A stretch of 64,000 bases of DNA, taken from the NCBI RefSeq assembly GCF_004798865.1, contig NW_025336481.1, forward strand, positions 36,535,124-36,599,123. Reading direction: 5' to 3'. Source of the DNA: Varanus komodoensis (Eukaryota > Chordata > Lepidosauria > Squamata > Varanidae). Positions 10,166 to 21,499 of the stretch are shown piece after piece. Under the pieces are notes generated by a model that made no database searches, was not told the DNA's origin, and was given only the letters and a program-made list of their open reading frames with translations. A program made the translations under genes and the position numbers. The stretch's first letter is position 1. Every line of letters starts with the position of its first letter.

Positions 10166-12719
10166 GGTGAAGCCAGGCCAGCCTTTGCATAAGCCGCCAT
10201 GGTTAGTTGGGTTGTATGAACCCAGGTGCTTGCAGCAGTGGACTCAGATACCAAATTTTGGCTGCTGCTGATGAATGACAAGCTGGTTTGTGATTTCATC
10301 TTCGTCTTGTACTGCAGGAGAGAGACATTTAGAGATTCATCTCAGTTGCTAGAAAATCTCTGTGTTGTTTCCATTTGGAATACTGGCCGGAACTGCCTCC
10401 ATGACATCCTAATGTTCCCCCAGCACCACCATGCCAGCTCTTCACGTTGCTGCATCCTCCAGTTAAATCCTTTGATAGAAAGGATGTTAAATCTATCTTT
10501 AAAAAGTTGCTAATTAAGGAAACAGAAATGTTCCTGGAAATGAAAATGCAAGGATCATCAGGTTTTATAGTATATTTTACCTGGATCTGGAGTATGAATT
10601 ACAAAGATTCCATAGGGAAATAAGGAACACAGTGGAATTTTGCATCCATTTTCAAATATACAGAATTTTCAAAGTTTTTTTTTTTATTTGGGATTTGAAA
10701 TTCAGATTACTGTGAGTTCATTCAAATTTGTTTGAACATTATCAGATTCGGCAAATTGCTGAGTTCCATGCTTCCCTTTTGGAATTAATCATCCAAGAAC
10801 TGCTTTTTCCCTCCCCAAGAGGACAAAAATACTTTTCCTAGCAGCCCTAACTGATGCAATTTAGTAGAATACAAGTTATTCCCAATGAAATCAAATAATA
10901 TAATTCAAAACTAAATATAATATTCAAAATTTTATTCATAGTGCTGGTGGTGTGTTTTCTTTGATGGAGCTTATAGCTTCCATCCAAACTCCAGAGGAGT
11001 CCAAGTGGTTTTCATTATACAATAAGGTATAAGATATGAACCAATTTTCAAACAATAACCAGGTTTTCCTACAACTATAACGCTAACAGTCATTACATTC
11101 CTCCAGCAATATTGATTTTACTTAGGAATTCCTTTGTACAATATTTTCATCAAAGTTGCAGTGCTTCACAGAACAGAAACATGGCTTTTAAAGTCAGTTT
11201 TCTTTTTCCAATCATAAATATTCTGCAATGCAAACAGGTGAAAGGCAACATTAACCCTGCCTTCCGAGCCTGCTCGGAAACCAATCCTGATTAGTATTCA
11301 ACATGATTAATGACAGTGCAATACCCTCTCACACATTATGATGTCCACATGGAGCACCGAATGGGAGTTAACATGCAGCTTCCATCCCCATTTCTTATGA
11401 ATTCAATTGAATGCCTGTGTAGAGACAACATGTGTACATGATGTCCATCATGCTGTCTCCTCCCAAATGAGAAGCCTTCCTTTTCCCCAGAAGAGCCCTA
11501 CCTACACTTACAATTGCATAGCCCCGGTGCAGACATTCAGCTGAACACACAGAATCTGGAGAATGAACATCCTGCTAGGATGAACACAAAACATGATCAG
11601 ACAGCTGTGGACATGAAACTCTGCATTGCACCACATTCCAGGGTGGCTCTTCCATTTCACCTTCCTTTATGACTCAACCTTACATAAATTAGGTACCTGC
11701 ACGGATCAACTGAGGGACACCTGATCAGGTCCTCCCACACTGTTGATTGGTCAGTTTGAATTTCCCTCTCTGGGAGATGGACATGCATTTGGACTGGACA
11801 TCTTTTATCTCTGACTCACTAATAAAGAAGGTGAGGCCAACGCAGTGCCAAAGAGCTTCATTCCCTCCCAGCAGGTTGCTTTGATGAGTTACCCTTTGGA
11901 TCAGTAAGTTTTAGTAAGCTAGTTTAATGTTTGGTTTTATCTTTAAAGAAATTGACCAAACAAGTGAAAGGCAACACCTGAGTTTCTCTGCTTGGTTCTT
12001 GAATATTTATACATAAATGGAAAAAAGAGTTGATTTTGCTCTTTGGCAAGCCTGAAGGTTGGCTTTCATTCATGCACAGGACTCCTTAGAACACTGACCT
12101 GGTTCTAAGGAGTTTCGAAGGTGCTCTAGAAAGAGAACCTGCCCTTCTCCACATATAGCCTGGTGTGCAGGCCACGAGTGATTCATAATAACATGTGAAT
12201 GGTGGTAGTACCACTGCTACCCATAGACAAAGGGCGTCATACATCTCGCCCTACCTTCCAGGGTTGGAGGTTTCAGACACCTGGTTTGTTAACAGGGCTA
12301 ATCGTAAGGCATAACTAAGGCCACAGGGACAATTTGTATATGTCACAGAGAAGGAGTGAGGGGTGGACCATTCCTGATTCTCTAATTGTAGTTAAAAGAT
12401 CACCATTATTATACTTTTACTGGCCTTTAGAATGGTAGGAGGAAGACTGGAAAAAGACATTGTTTTGGAAATTAAATAGAACTACTATCAGGAGAGTATC
12501 TTGAAAATAATAAAATCTAACTTTTCCAAGGACATCATTTCCCATGAGCTTGGAGTATCTAATCTTTTCCTGCTAATAGCATTTATACCAAAGAAATTGT
12601 ATTAACCATTTTTGAAAACATTGGTTGCCAGCCAGTTTGGATACAAATAGATTCATAACCATGATTTCTAGGCAGAAAAGTGGCTAAGGTGGACAGATGC
12701 TGCCAACCACTGTAAGCAA
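10166..12719. other. Unassigned sequence
   Basis: About 2.5 kb of unique-looking DNA. It holds an 18-base palindrome at 11262-11279. A TGGTTAGTTGGGTTGTATGA block near 10200 resembles MITE ends seen at 23.5 kb. No exon or RNA gene recognised. Confidence 0.5.
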
Positions 12720-13205
12720 TATTAAGTATCTCACAATTGAAACAACACTCAAGTGTTTACCAATTCACTTGATGAAAGCTAGATGTAGGCTGGGTAAGCG
12801 ACATCTTCAGGATGTACCAAAGTACCTGTGTAAGTAATGAAAGCAAGAATAAGAAGTGTGAAATAAACCAACTCAGACATGCTGTTCTTCAACCCATAGT
12901 TCAGTATGCTCAAGCAAGCAATGCAACAGTTAACCCAGTTTAGTGAAAGCTTCACATAGACTATGCAGATGACGAACAAAAGAGATTGACAGAGCTCACA
13001 TCCTACTCCTAAACATACTTAATGAGAAATAAATCACCAAATGTTTGATAAGATGCCAGGGTGTGAACTTCAAATGGTGAAAGAGTGGATCCAGATTCAA
13101 ATATTTAGTCAGTGAAAAGGCTCTGCATATACCGGTCCTCATGAGCATGTCCACAACATCTGATGGCTTGAATGGGCCATCACAGATTAAATACCACACA
13201 TAAAG
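12720..13205 (-). repeat. Interspersed repeat, perhaps part of a Penelope-like copy
   Basis: On the minus strand this block reads like repetitive DNA I have met in reptiles (for example CACAGGTACTTTGGTACATC). It sits just downstream of the Penelope-like RT remnant in the same orientation. I cannot place it within the element with confidence. Confidence 0.35.
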
Positions 13206-13268
13206 CTGGCTGCAGCATGCTGGGAGTTGTAAACCTTTTTTCTGTCTGAACTTGCATAGGATTGCACC
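13206..13268. mobile_element. Half of a palindromic MITE, family 2
   Basis: CAGCATGCTGGGAGTTGTAA, then TTTTTTCTGTCTGAAC and TGCATAGGATTGCACC, matches the right half of the family-2 MITE at 36.27 kb. Only one arm is present. It separates two stretches that may both be Penelope-derived. Confidence 0.65.
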
Positions 13269-13439
13269 CAGGGCAAATCAGGAAACCCACAGTGAGCCTG
13301 CAGTGATTGACAGTGCATGAACACATTTCTGCCTGCTGTGTTATGCAACTAATTGGTTTGGGTTGGAGAAGCAACCCACCCATCTTTTAGCTGGAAACTG
13401 ATTGGACTAAATACATAATAAAATCAGTTAAACATTTAC

Positions 13440-14010
13440 AAGGCAACCATCGAAGGCAATAGAATATGGTGCTGGAGTGCCTCAGAATTTGACTTTCTGT
13501 TGTGTTAATCCAGATTCCATGACTGAGATCAACAAGAGAAGAGTCTTCTGGCTGCCTGGAATTGAATTGATTCTGTACAGTGGTCACCAAAGGCACTATG
13601 TGGTGAATCATCCCAAATGTAGGTAGACGACTGAAGTGTGACAATTCTAAGCCAGCCAGGAAGACGTTGGCACACTGTGGATCTATGGACATAGCCATGG
13701 CAGGGTCATTGATCTGAAGATACAGGCTCTCAACAAAGCTGGAATGATTATGGAGGAGTACAAAGCGACTGACTGTGGTAGCTATATATGTTGCATCCTC
13801 ATCAGCAGTGATATTCCTGATGGCTTTTAGTCTACTTTGTCAGGGGACATTGGTGTGAAAGAGCCTCAACATCCAAGATAGCTAGGGTGATATTTTCTAG
13901 GATGCTGTGTATGAATTACAGTTTCCTCAGGAGGTCAACCTATCAATAACACAAATTCATCAAGAGGTTCAAATCTATATCCTGCGACTTGAATCAGGAC
14001 AAAAGCTTTT
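13440..14010 (-). pseudogene. Penelope-like element reverse transcriptase remnant
   Basis: The minus strand encodes a telomerase-related reverse transcriptase segment of the Penelope-like group. In order it shows ITLAILDVEALFHTNVP (RT motif A context, usually DVEALYTNIP), then LKAIRNITADEDAT, a FVLLHNHSSF-type segment, and YLQINDPAMAMSIDPQCANVF, which matches the family's YLQI-GTAMGT-MAP-YANIF block. The frame is broken more than once and the GIY-YIG endonuclease is not seen. This is a dead fragment of an old insertion. Confidence 0.7.
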
Positions 14011-14640
14011 TATCATGCCATGGATGCAGGCTTCCTGAGATGCTTCTAACCATTCAGATTTGGAGGATTACAGGGATCTGGTGGAAGACGGGAGCAGCAC
14101 ACAGGCAAAGGTCAATTCCATGCTCCCCTTCCTCTGCAAAGCTCCTAGAAGGCCATTTTCAGCTGTCTAAGTGCAGCAGGTAGGGAACACCAGGTTGCAT
14201 CGTACCTTGGCAGCACCAGTCTCCTCCCCTCTTCACCTCCAGAACACCCCTAAAAACCCTTCTCCAAAGTCTTCCTTATGACTCTGGAAAAGCCCCCAGC
14301 ACATTTTCTCCTGTCCCACTTCACAGGACCGGAGTGGGATCTGGGAATGGGTTCCCAGCTACAAGGTTGGAACAGTTTTCTGATCTCATAGCTGGGAATC
14401 AGAAAAATCCTGTTGCTGTCTAGATACAGTCTAAATGACACAGACTTATGCTGCCCTGCTTGCCAAAGCAAAGATGCCTGCATTAACAGTAAACAAGTTT
14501 TTCTGCATTGCCTTGGTAAGTGAATGAATTATCACTTTCTGCACTTGTGCATTAAGTTCCCTCTGATCTCATGGTTGACCATCCCTGTCATAGCCACCAT
14601 CTGTGCATCTGATGAAATGAAATCCATGAAAGGTTCTTTG
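14011..14640. other. Unassigned sequence
   Basis: No gene or repeat that I can name. Short open frames lack domain content. Confidence 0.45.
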
Positions 14641-14644
14641 TCCA

Positions 14645-14712
14645 TTTATTTATTTATTAAAAGCTTTTCTATCCCATCCCCCTACAGAATGTCTCAGGAT
14701 GGATTTTAACCT
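14645..14712 (-). mobile_element. L2-type LINE/SINE 3' end with (AAAT)n tail
   Basis: On the minus strand this gives ACATTCTGTAGGGGGATGGG, then ATAGAAAAGCTTTTAATAAA and the tail. It is nearly the same terminal block found at 42545-42595 with a different tail repeat, so both come from one family of very short copies. Confidence 0.7.
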
Positions 14713-16639
14713 GTGTATATGTACAGGATGAACAGGTACTATAAGGGTGCTGAAGCAGATAGGTGGGAACTGGAAGATCCAACACCTACAATCAGAAACA
14801 ATGCAGCAGAAGCAGCATAATTTGTGGCCTTTCGGATGCTTGTAGTAACATTGATATGCATCCATTATTTGGCCGCATAGCATTTATGAAATTGGTCCAA
14901 TTCCTCTTGAGTTCTTCACTAAGAACAAGGAAATCAAATCTATCCCTCATTCCTGAAAGATCCTCCATACATCAAACCAAGCCAAAGTCAGAGACTCTGT
15001 CCTCTTGTAGGCAATATAAGGAGAAAGAAGGAATGAAGTATGTTTTTGTAAACAAAAGGAGATGAAGGCTCCTATTCCACATGAACTGCAAAAGTCCTAA
15101 GGATGAAGTTCAATACGCAATCCAAGCAAGATTGTTTGTTTATGACATTACTCCAATGAAGCCCCTATATTCCTAACTAAATATGTTTCACAGTGTTGTG
15201 AGCTGATATAGGCAAAAGAAAGATTAGGGTGATTTTTTAAAAAATAGGGAGGTGTACTTAGAAAGTAACTGAAATGAATTGGGAGGGAACATGCCTTGAG
15301 TTCACATGGACTTGCAAAACTTTGAACGTATGCAGTCCTAATTTGCCTTTTCCCCAATATTTTGGACAATATTGGATTTGGAAATTTAGGGGGAAAGGTG
15401 AAAAATACTGACTGTAACATGGGTAGTTTGCATTTTTGCCTAAAAACTAATTAGAAAGGAGCAATAATTTTAATTGTTAACTGACTGTCCGTCACTTTGA
15501 TTTAAGAGTGAACTTATACACCAAAACTCTAAGATGTTGCTTGTAGCAATGCCTGTATTTTCTTCCATCCAAAAATATTATTTTCCTATATGTTGTGCCT
15601 TCTGCAGTGATCGAACAGCAAGATGTCCATGACTGTAGCTGCTGTATACCCTAAAGAACTTGTCATGTTTTGGTCTTGTCACTTGCAAGAATTAGAATTG
15701 TACCATCTCTGTAATCCAGCTATCATTGTATAAGGGCATTTCTTCAATCCTTATTTAGAGAGGGTGGTTACAAATGTGTCTCTGAAAGAGGGAAAACATA
15801 CAGGGATAAAGGACACCATCATAACAGAAATGAATTGCAGAATAAACCATCTTAACACTTGTGAGGTAAAATTGTGTGTGTGATTTAATATACATGAAGT
15901 ATTCTCACACTAGGAAATGCTTCTTGGTAGAAAGATGAAACCATTTGACACCTTCTTTCTCATGTTGTGATTCTGACTTGTTTAAGGTTGTCCCTTGAAA
16001 ACATCTAGGTATTTTTCCTGCAGCATTCAACAATTCTTTCGAAACATTCCTTCCTGGAGTGAGACTGGTGTAGGAGAGAGAGAAAAGGGGAGAATGAGAG
16101 CGAGAATTTCAAAAGACAAGCTAGTGAAAATAAACCTATATATTACACCTGGAGAGAGGGAGAGGGAGAGGGAGAGGGAGGGAGGAAGTACCCCTCCACT
16201 TGCAGCTGTGTGTGGCAAGAGCTGAGAACTGAGACAGCTTTCCTTGCAAGCGTAATACTGAGCCTATAGTTGCCCTTGATACCTCCAGGCGAAAGAAGAT
16301 TTCTTTACTGAGATGCAATCAGCTCTGACCAATCAGTAATAAGGGTTAATCAGCTGATCGATTGGTCCCTGAACAGCTTGGACCTGGCTCCTCTCTGACG
16401 GGCTCTGGCCTGGCCTTGGGCAAGAGGTTGGGAACTTTTAATTAGCAGCAGCAGCAGTGACTCCACCATTCAGCAGTTGAATGGTCAACGGGTTCACAAC
16501 TGAGGCTGCCGTGTTTGCATAAAAATAGGAGAACAATGTGACCACGGGAGACAGCCAGCCGTCCTACACCAAGACACAGGGATGATATTATGGAGGCAAA
16601 AGATAAGGAGAGAGTTAATCGTGGAAGGGGAGTGTTGTC
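14713..16639. other. Unassigned sequence with a GA-rich microsatellite
   Basis: Holds GGGAGA repeats at 16150-16186. No gene or interspersed repeat recognised otherwise. Confidence 0.5.
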
Positions 16640-16810
16640 TGAAGAAGGCTTCAGAATTGTAGCCATTTCTGGCTAGAGAGTCCTGCTGAGGCAGGAACAG
16701 TCTGGTACACGGAAGCCTTAGCATATTTGTCCTGGCACAAGCTTTTGTGAACACTGATGCATCTGATGAAGTGGACAGTGTCTGTGAAAGCGAATTTCAC
16801 CAAAAGGATG
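16640..16810 (+). mobile_element. Penelope-like terminal repeat fragment
   Basis: The segment GGCACAAGCTTTTGTG..GCATCTGATGAAGTGGAC..GTGAAAGCG resembles a motif very common in reptile genomes (CATCTGATGAAGTGGG...CACGAAAGCTTATGC), which I associate with the terminal part of Penelope-like elements. A CTGATGA at 16763-16769 and a GAAA at 16786-16789 flank a potential short stem. That spacing resembles a hammerhead ribozyme core, which Penelope-like elements are known to carry. Confidence 0.45.
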
Positions 16811-17115
16811 ACAATCTGTTTATGGTGAGGTGTCCATGAGCACAAAACTTGCAGCTTCCTTTTTCTTCTTCTAGGTTTGCAAATACCCCTGATGGACAGG
16901 GCTGGCCTTGTTGGGAAGAAATATAAAGCATTTGTTTGGCATGGCAGATGCTAGAAAGAACAGTGAACTTCTACATCCTGTGTCACTAGAAAATACTATT
17001 AGAAAATAGGTGAGGGGGCAAGGGGTGCTTGCGTAGGGCTCATTTTGACCTTTTGCTACAGGTATGAAAATATCAAATGCCACTAGTGGTTATTTTTTTA
17101 AGTGCTACTAATTTG

Positions 17116-17233
17116 AGGTGCAATCTTATGCACATTTGGACAGAAAAAAAGTCCTACAATTCCCAGCATGCCCAAGCTGGTCAATGTTTGCTGTGGCTAC
17201 TGGGAGTTGTAGAACTTCTGGCTAAGCACGCAT
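17116..17233. mobile_element. Palindromic MITE, family 2, right end interrupted
   Basis: The left terminus GGTGCAATCTTATGCACATT is followed by the arm GTCCTACAATTCCCAGCATG, then the centre and the opposite arm ACTGGGAGTTGTAGAACTTC. The right terminus begins as GCACGCATA and then gives way to the tail of a reversed Sauria SINE, so the SINE appears to have inserted into this MITE. Confidence 0.75.
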
Positions 17234-17309
17234 AAAGGTAAAGGTAAAGGTTTCCCCTTGACATTAAGTCCAGTCATGCCTGACTCTAGGGGGCGGTGCT
17301 CATCTCCAT
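17234..17309 (-). mobile_element. Sauria-type SINE 3' end, cut by gap
   Basis: On the minus strand: GATGAGCACCGCCCCCTAGAG, TGACTGGACTTAATGTCAAG, GGGAAACC and then three CTTTAC units. This is the tail that Sauria SINEs share with BovB LINEs. It supplies the tail missing from the copy at 44-353. The head is lost in the gap at 17310. Confidence 0.88.
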
Positions 17310-17409
17310 NNNNNNNNNNNNNNNNNNNNNNNNNNNNNNNNNNNNNNNNNNNNNNNNNNNNNNNNNNNNNNNNNNNNNNNNNNNNNNNNNNNNNNNNNNN
17401 NNNNNNNNN
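17310..17409. other. Assembly gap of 100 N
   Basis: A second run of exactly 100 N. The left edge is the same point of the same SINE family as the first gap; the right edge is inside a BovB LINE. Confidence 0.97.
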
Positions 17410-18380
17410 GTGAGAACTGGACACGGAACCACTGATTGGTTCAAAATTGAGAAAGGAGTTCGGCTAGGCTGTATACTGTCACCCTGCATATTTAACTTAT
17501 ATGCAGAGCACATCATGAGAAAGGCCGGGCTAGATGTATCACAAGTTGGAATTAAGATTCCTGGGAGAAAGTTCAACAACCTCAGATATGCAGATGATAC
17601 CACTCTCATGGCAGAAAGTGAAGAGGAACTAAAGAGCCTCTTGATGTGGGTGAAGGAGGAGAGCACAAAAGTTGGCTTGAAACTCAACTTTAAGAAAACT
17701 AAGATCATGGCATCTGGTCCTCTCACTTCCTGGCAAATAGATGGGGAAGAAATGGAGGTAGTGACAGATTTTATCTTCCTGAGCTCCAAGATCACTGCAG
17801 ACTGGGACTGCAGCCAAGAAATTAAAAGATGCTTGCTCCTGGGGAGGAAAGCTATGGCAAATCTAGACAGCATACTAAAAAGCAGAGACATCACCCTGCC
17901 AACAAAAGTGCATATAGTCAAGGCTATGGTTTTCCCAGTTACAAGGTATGGCTGTGAAAGCTGGACCATAAGGAAGGCTGAACACAAAAGGATACACAAA
18001 AGGATTGAGGCCTTTGAATTGTGGTGCTGGAGGAGACTCCTGTGAGTCCCTTGGACCGCAAGGCGATCAAACCGGTCAATCCTAGAGGAGATCAACCCTG
18101 ACTGCTCTTTAGAAGGCCAGATACTGAAGATGAAACTCAAATACTTTGGCCACCTAATGAGAAGGAAGGACTCCCTGGAGAAGAGCCTAATGCTGGGAAC
18201 AATAGATGGCAAAAGAAGAAGGGGACGGCAGAGGATGAGGTGGCTAGATGGAGTCACTGAAGCAGTTGGTGTGAGCTTAAGTGGACTCCGGGGGATGGTG
18301 GAGGACAGGAAGACCTGGAGGAATGTTGTCTATGGGGTTGCGATGGGTCGGACATGACTTTGTGGCTAACAACAACAATA
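17410..18380 (+). mobile_element. BovB (RTE-clade) LINE 3' part, young copy
   Basis: From the gap onwards the frame encodes the BovB reverse transcriptase from VRTGHGTTDWF through LGCILSPCIFNLYAEHIM, LRYADDTTLMAESEEELKSL (intact YADD), KITADWDCSQEIKRCLLLGR and MVFPVTRYGCESWTIRKAE. It then reaches the C-terminal domain with MKLKYFGHLMRRKDSLEKSL and RRRGRQRMRWLDGVTEAVG. The frame is open from 17410 to about 18356 apart from one TGA at 18043-18045. There is a four-codon tandem duplication (HKRI twice) at about 17982-18005. It ends in ACAACAACAATA. The high coding integrity means a fairly recent insertion. The 5' part is unknown because of the gap. Confidence 0.94.
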
Positions 18381-18382
18381 TC

Positions 18383-18650
18383 GGTCCTGCTGCAAACAGG
18401 AATGGTAAAACAAACCTTCTGTCCATCACTCGTTTAGTGTAGTGTGTGAACCAGAAACTGGCTTGTTTCTCCCCTGACACAAGCTCATAAACTGTGGGTT
18501 TTGAATTTGGTTTTTCAGAGAAGAGACAAGCCTGAATTCCTTGTTTGCAGGTAAAACTAACAAGCCATAGAAGGAAGGTCCATGGTTTGTTTAGTCTCAC
18601 CCACCGTGGGTTATTGTGATGTGTGAACCAGAGCAATGTCTTTTTAGGCT
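18383..18650. repeat. Possible fold-back repeat (AAACCA...GTGTGAACCAG type)
   Basis: Contains TGTAGTGTGTGAACCAG near the left end and GTGATGTGTGAACCAGAGC near the right end. AAACAAACC-like and GGTTTGTTTAG blocks lie in opposite orientation. It looks like a decayed MITE, but I cannot define its termini. Confidence 0.35.
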
Positions 18651-20114
18651 GGTACTGCACTCTTCAGTACTCTAACCATTCGAACTTGATGTGTTTATAG
18701 TACAACAGCCTCAGTTTTGGCACTTTTGCTTCCAGAATGAGCTCTGGCTTGATTTGATCCAGGAGCCTCTTGCTCTTCTTTCTGTCACCCAGAATATCTA
18801 CAAAGCTGTCCTTTAGCACCTTGTTTCAAACCTCAGGAGGTCATAGGACTGTAAATACTTTAGCCACTCATTGTAGTTACTACCAAACTGTTCAAGCTTA
18901 CATTTGATGCTAGTTAAAGTGGCTAGTGTAACAATATTCCAGTCATTGTCATCTGCTGCAAATAGTCACAAGGTTTTTCCTCAGTATAAACAGATATCCA
19001 TAAATTGCTAAATCTAGTGCTATATTTAGACATCTGTATAAATTTTGCTGTGTGTGCTTTCCTTTTGCCCTTTGATCATATTCACCAAAGGGTTACCTAC
19101 TTAGGATTCTCCAGTGCTGCTTTATATTAGCCAGGCTTTATTGCTCAGCTAAATTACAAAGCAAGAACCCTCCTATTCTAACTGACAAGCATTGTAGTGT
19201 AAATGATTTAATTTACTAGCTGAAGCATGAGTCTACATATTATTGTACTGATCAGTCATTGCATACTAAAATCACTCATCCTTAATGTAATGATTTTGTA
19301 TCCCTACAGAGAATCTGAATCATCAGAAAGTCATTAGATACAGTAAAAATATGAAAATTATTATTTCACAGCAGTAAACACTATTAGCTGTTAGTTAAAA
19401 CAGCATTTAATTTAGTCATGTAGCAGTTTACGTATTTTTTATTCTACTTGGTTCACAAACAATTGTGAAGTGAGTGATATTCCAAGAAACAATAAAAAAG
19501 AGGGGAAATATATAGGAGAATGAGAAGATGTATAGAAGCACCATCAGATTTGGAGGATTATGGGCATCCAATCAAGCAAATCCTTGCCTCCATGTTTCTC
19601 TCGTCCTGCAAAAGACATAGGAGATTTCAGCCACCTACGAGTATGTCTTTTGCCCTGATTGCAAGGAGAGGGGCCTGAGGTACCACTTCACTTCTCCTTT
19701 CTCCATCCCTGGTATGCCTCCTTGCACTAGCTCCAAAGTCACACTTGTGATTTCAGAGCTGCAGCTGGCACAGAAAGAACAGTGGCAGCTCTAAAGGCAG
19801 AAGGGTTCCCAACTGGAACCCTGGAATGCATTTCTGAGGCTGGCGCTGGGACTCTGATCTATTCTTATGGCCATAGGACTGCACCCTAAAGAAACGTTTA
19901 GTGTGAAGTGAAGCAGTGATCTGGTCTGCATGTCATGTTGGTGATTCCTGTTTTTTTGACAAATGTCTATGGCTTGCTGTTGGGTTAACTGTCAATCATT
20001 CAATCTATACACAACTTAGAGCTTCTGGGTTTGCATATGGTAAAACAACCCAGGAATTTCTGCTGTGATGTACAAGCAAGTTCATGGTAAAATCACCCCA
20101 GTAACCTTATTTTT
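18651..20114. other. Unassigned AT-rich sequence
   Basis: About 1.5 kb without a recognisable gene, RNA or repeat. Confidence 0.5.
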
Positions 20115-20360
20115 AAATGTTTTATTGATTGATTGATTGATTTATATTCTGCCTTTTTCCTACAAAGGGCTCAAGGCAGCTTACATCATTCTCCTCCTCC
20201 ATCTTATCCCCAAAACAACAACCCTGTGAGGTAGGTTGGGCTGAGAGTCTGTGACTGGCCCAAAGTCACCCAGTTGGCTCCATGGCTGAGTGGGGACTAG
20301 AACCCAGATCGCCTGAGTCCCAGTCCCATGTTCTTAACCACTATACCACACTGGCTCTGA
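20115..20360 (-). mobile_element. MIR-like CORE-SINE, near complete
   Basis: On the minus strand: a tRNA-like head (AGCCAGTGTGGTATAGTGG), a B-box region (GGGTTCTAGTCCCCACTC), a CORE-like GGGTGACTTTGGGCCAGTC, then AGGGTTGTTGTTTTGGGGAT, an L2-like 3' end (GTAAGCTGCCTTGAGCCC) and a short ATCA tail. It is the best reference copy of the family in the window. Confidence 0.85.
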
Positions 20361-20513
20361 TTTATCTGTTTTCAAATAACAAATAATAAAGTTTGCTTTC
20401 TAATGCTGGAAGCAATATATTATAACAAAATAGCTACTGACAGCCTTATCTTTCATAATATTGTTTATCCCTACCCCCATCTTGGTGGACATCACAATAT
20501 CTTGTGGTACAGC

Positions 20514-20645
20514 AGTGGTTGGAAAAACTTAGATAAGCAGATATTTTGGATCTTCATCTTCCAGAAATCCCTGCCAGCCAAAGTTCAGGAATGCTGGGAG
20601 CTGAAGTTTAGCATATCTGGAGATCGTATTTCCACCCCTGTGGAA
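20514..20645. mobile_element. Palindromic MITE, family 1 (hAT-like), diverged
   Basis: CAGATATTTTGGATCTTCAT and CCCTGCCAGCCAAAGTTCAG are followed by GAATGCTGGGAGCTGAAGTT and ATATCTGGAGATC. This is the family-1 arm-centre-arm order with many changes. Confidence 0.5.
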
Positions 20646-21499
20646 GAGAATGCAATAATTTTATTATGCACTGCTTGAAGTTGTACTCCTGAAGTGGTTG
20701 GGCAGGTTTTCAGTGGCCTGAAATTCAGGTTGCATTTACCCTTCCATGAGTGAAATTGTTATGAGCCGCTTTGTGGTGGTATCATTAAAGGTGGGTTGTA
20801 TTGTATGATGAACACCTGCAGTTCTTTCATTTTGTGTGGAACTTCCCCTTCATTCCAGTTGCTCCTGTCTGGCTGTGTGAATTAACCTTTACATGGTTAA
20901 CGTACAGGGAACTTCTGACATGCTATCTTTGTAATATGCTATGGTGCCCTGATGCAATGAAAACAGTACCTGTTAGGTCAAGTGATGTTGCCAAATTCTG
21001 TAATTAGTTGGCTCTTTGCTTGAAACTCATCAGGTCTTTAATGCTTACCTTTGCAAAGAGCTTAGATGAACATATTGCCATTAAGGTGGGAATGGGTTGT
21101 AGTATGGAGTATCTGCACTAAAACAGTACACAGATTTTCCCCATTAAATTTTCAGTCATCCTACCATAGAAATCCTCCCTGAGTTGAAGCAGTCCCCTTA
21201 GAGCTTCCCTTGTTCCCACTTCAGTAGAGAAAACTTATCTAAAATGAGGGAACCGGTGAAAAGGAAGTTGAAAGGGAGAGTCACTTCACTCCAAAGTGCT
21301 TGGAAATTATTCAAAACCACAGTAATAGAAGCTCGGATGGTATGTATGTCACAAATTAGAAAAGGTAGAACATGGTCTAAGAAGTGACTGGCATGGTGAA
21401 TGAGCAGTGACGGTGTTTGGGCTTTAGTGAAGGCTTCTTTCTGGAAGTAGAAATCTTGCCCAAATGAGGAAAACAAAAGGGAGCACAAGTTTGCACAAC
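20646..21499. other. Unassigned sequence
   Basis: No supported gene. A TGAGCCGCTTTGTGGTGG block near 20763 may be a degraded SINE or LINE 3' end. Confidence 0.4.

Noticed and set aside
17286-18257. 323-codon minus-strand open frame, the longest in the window
   Set aside because: It is antisense to the second BovB copy and runs through the N gap, so its length is artificial.
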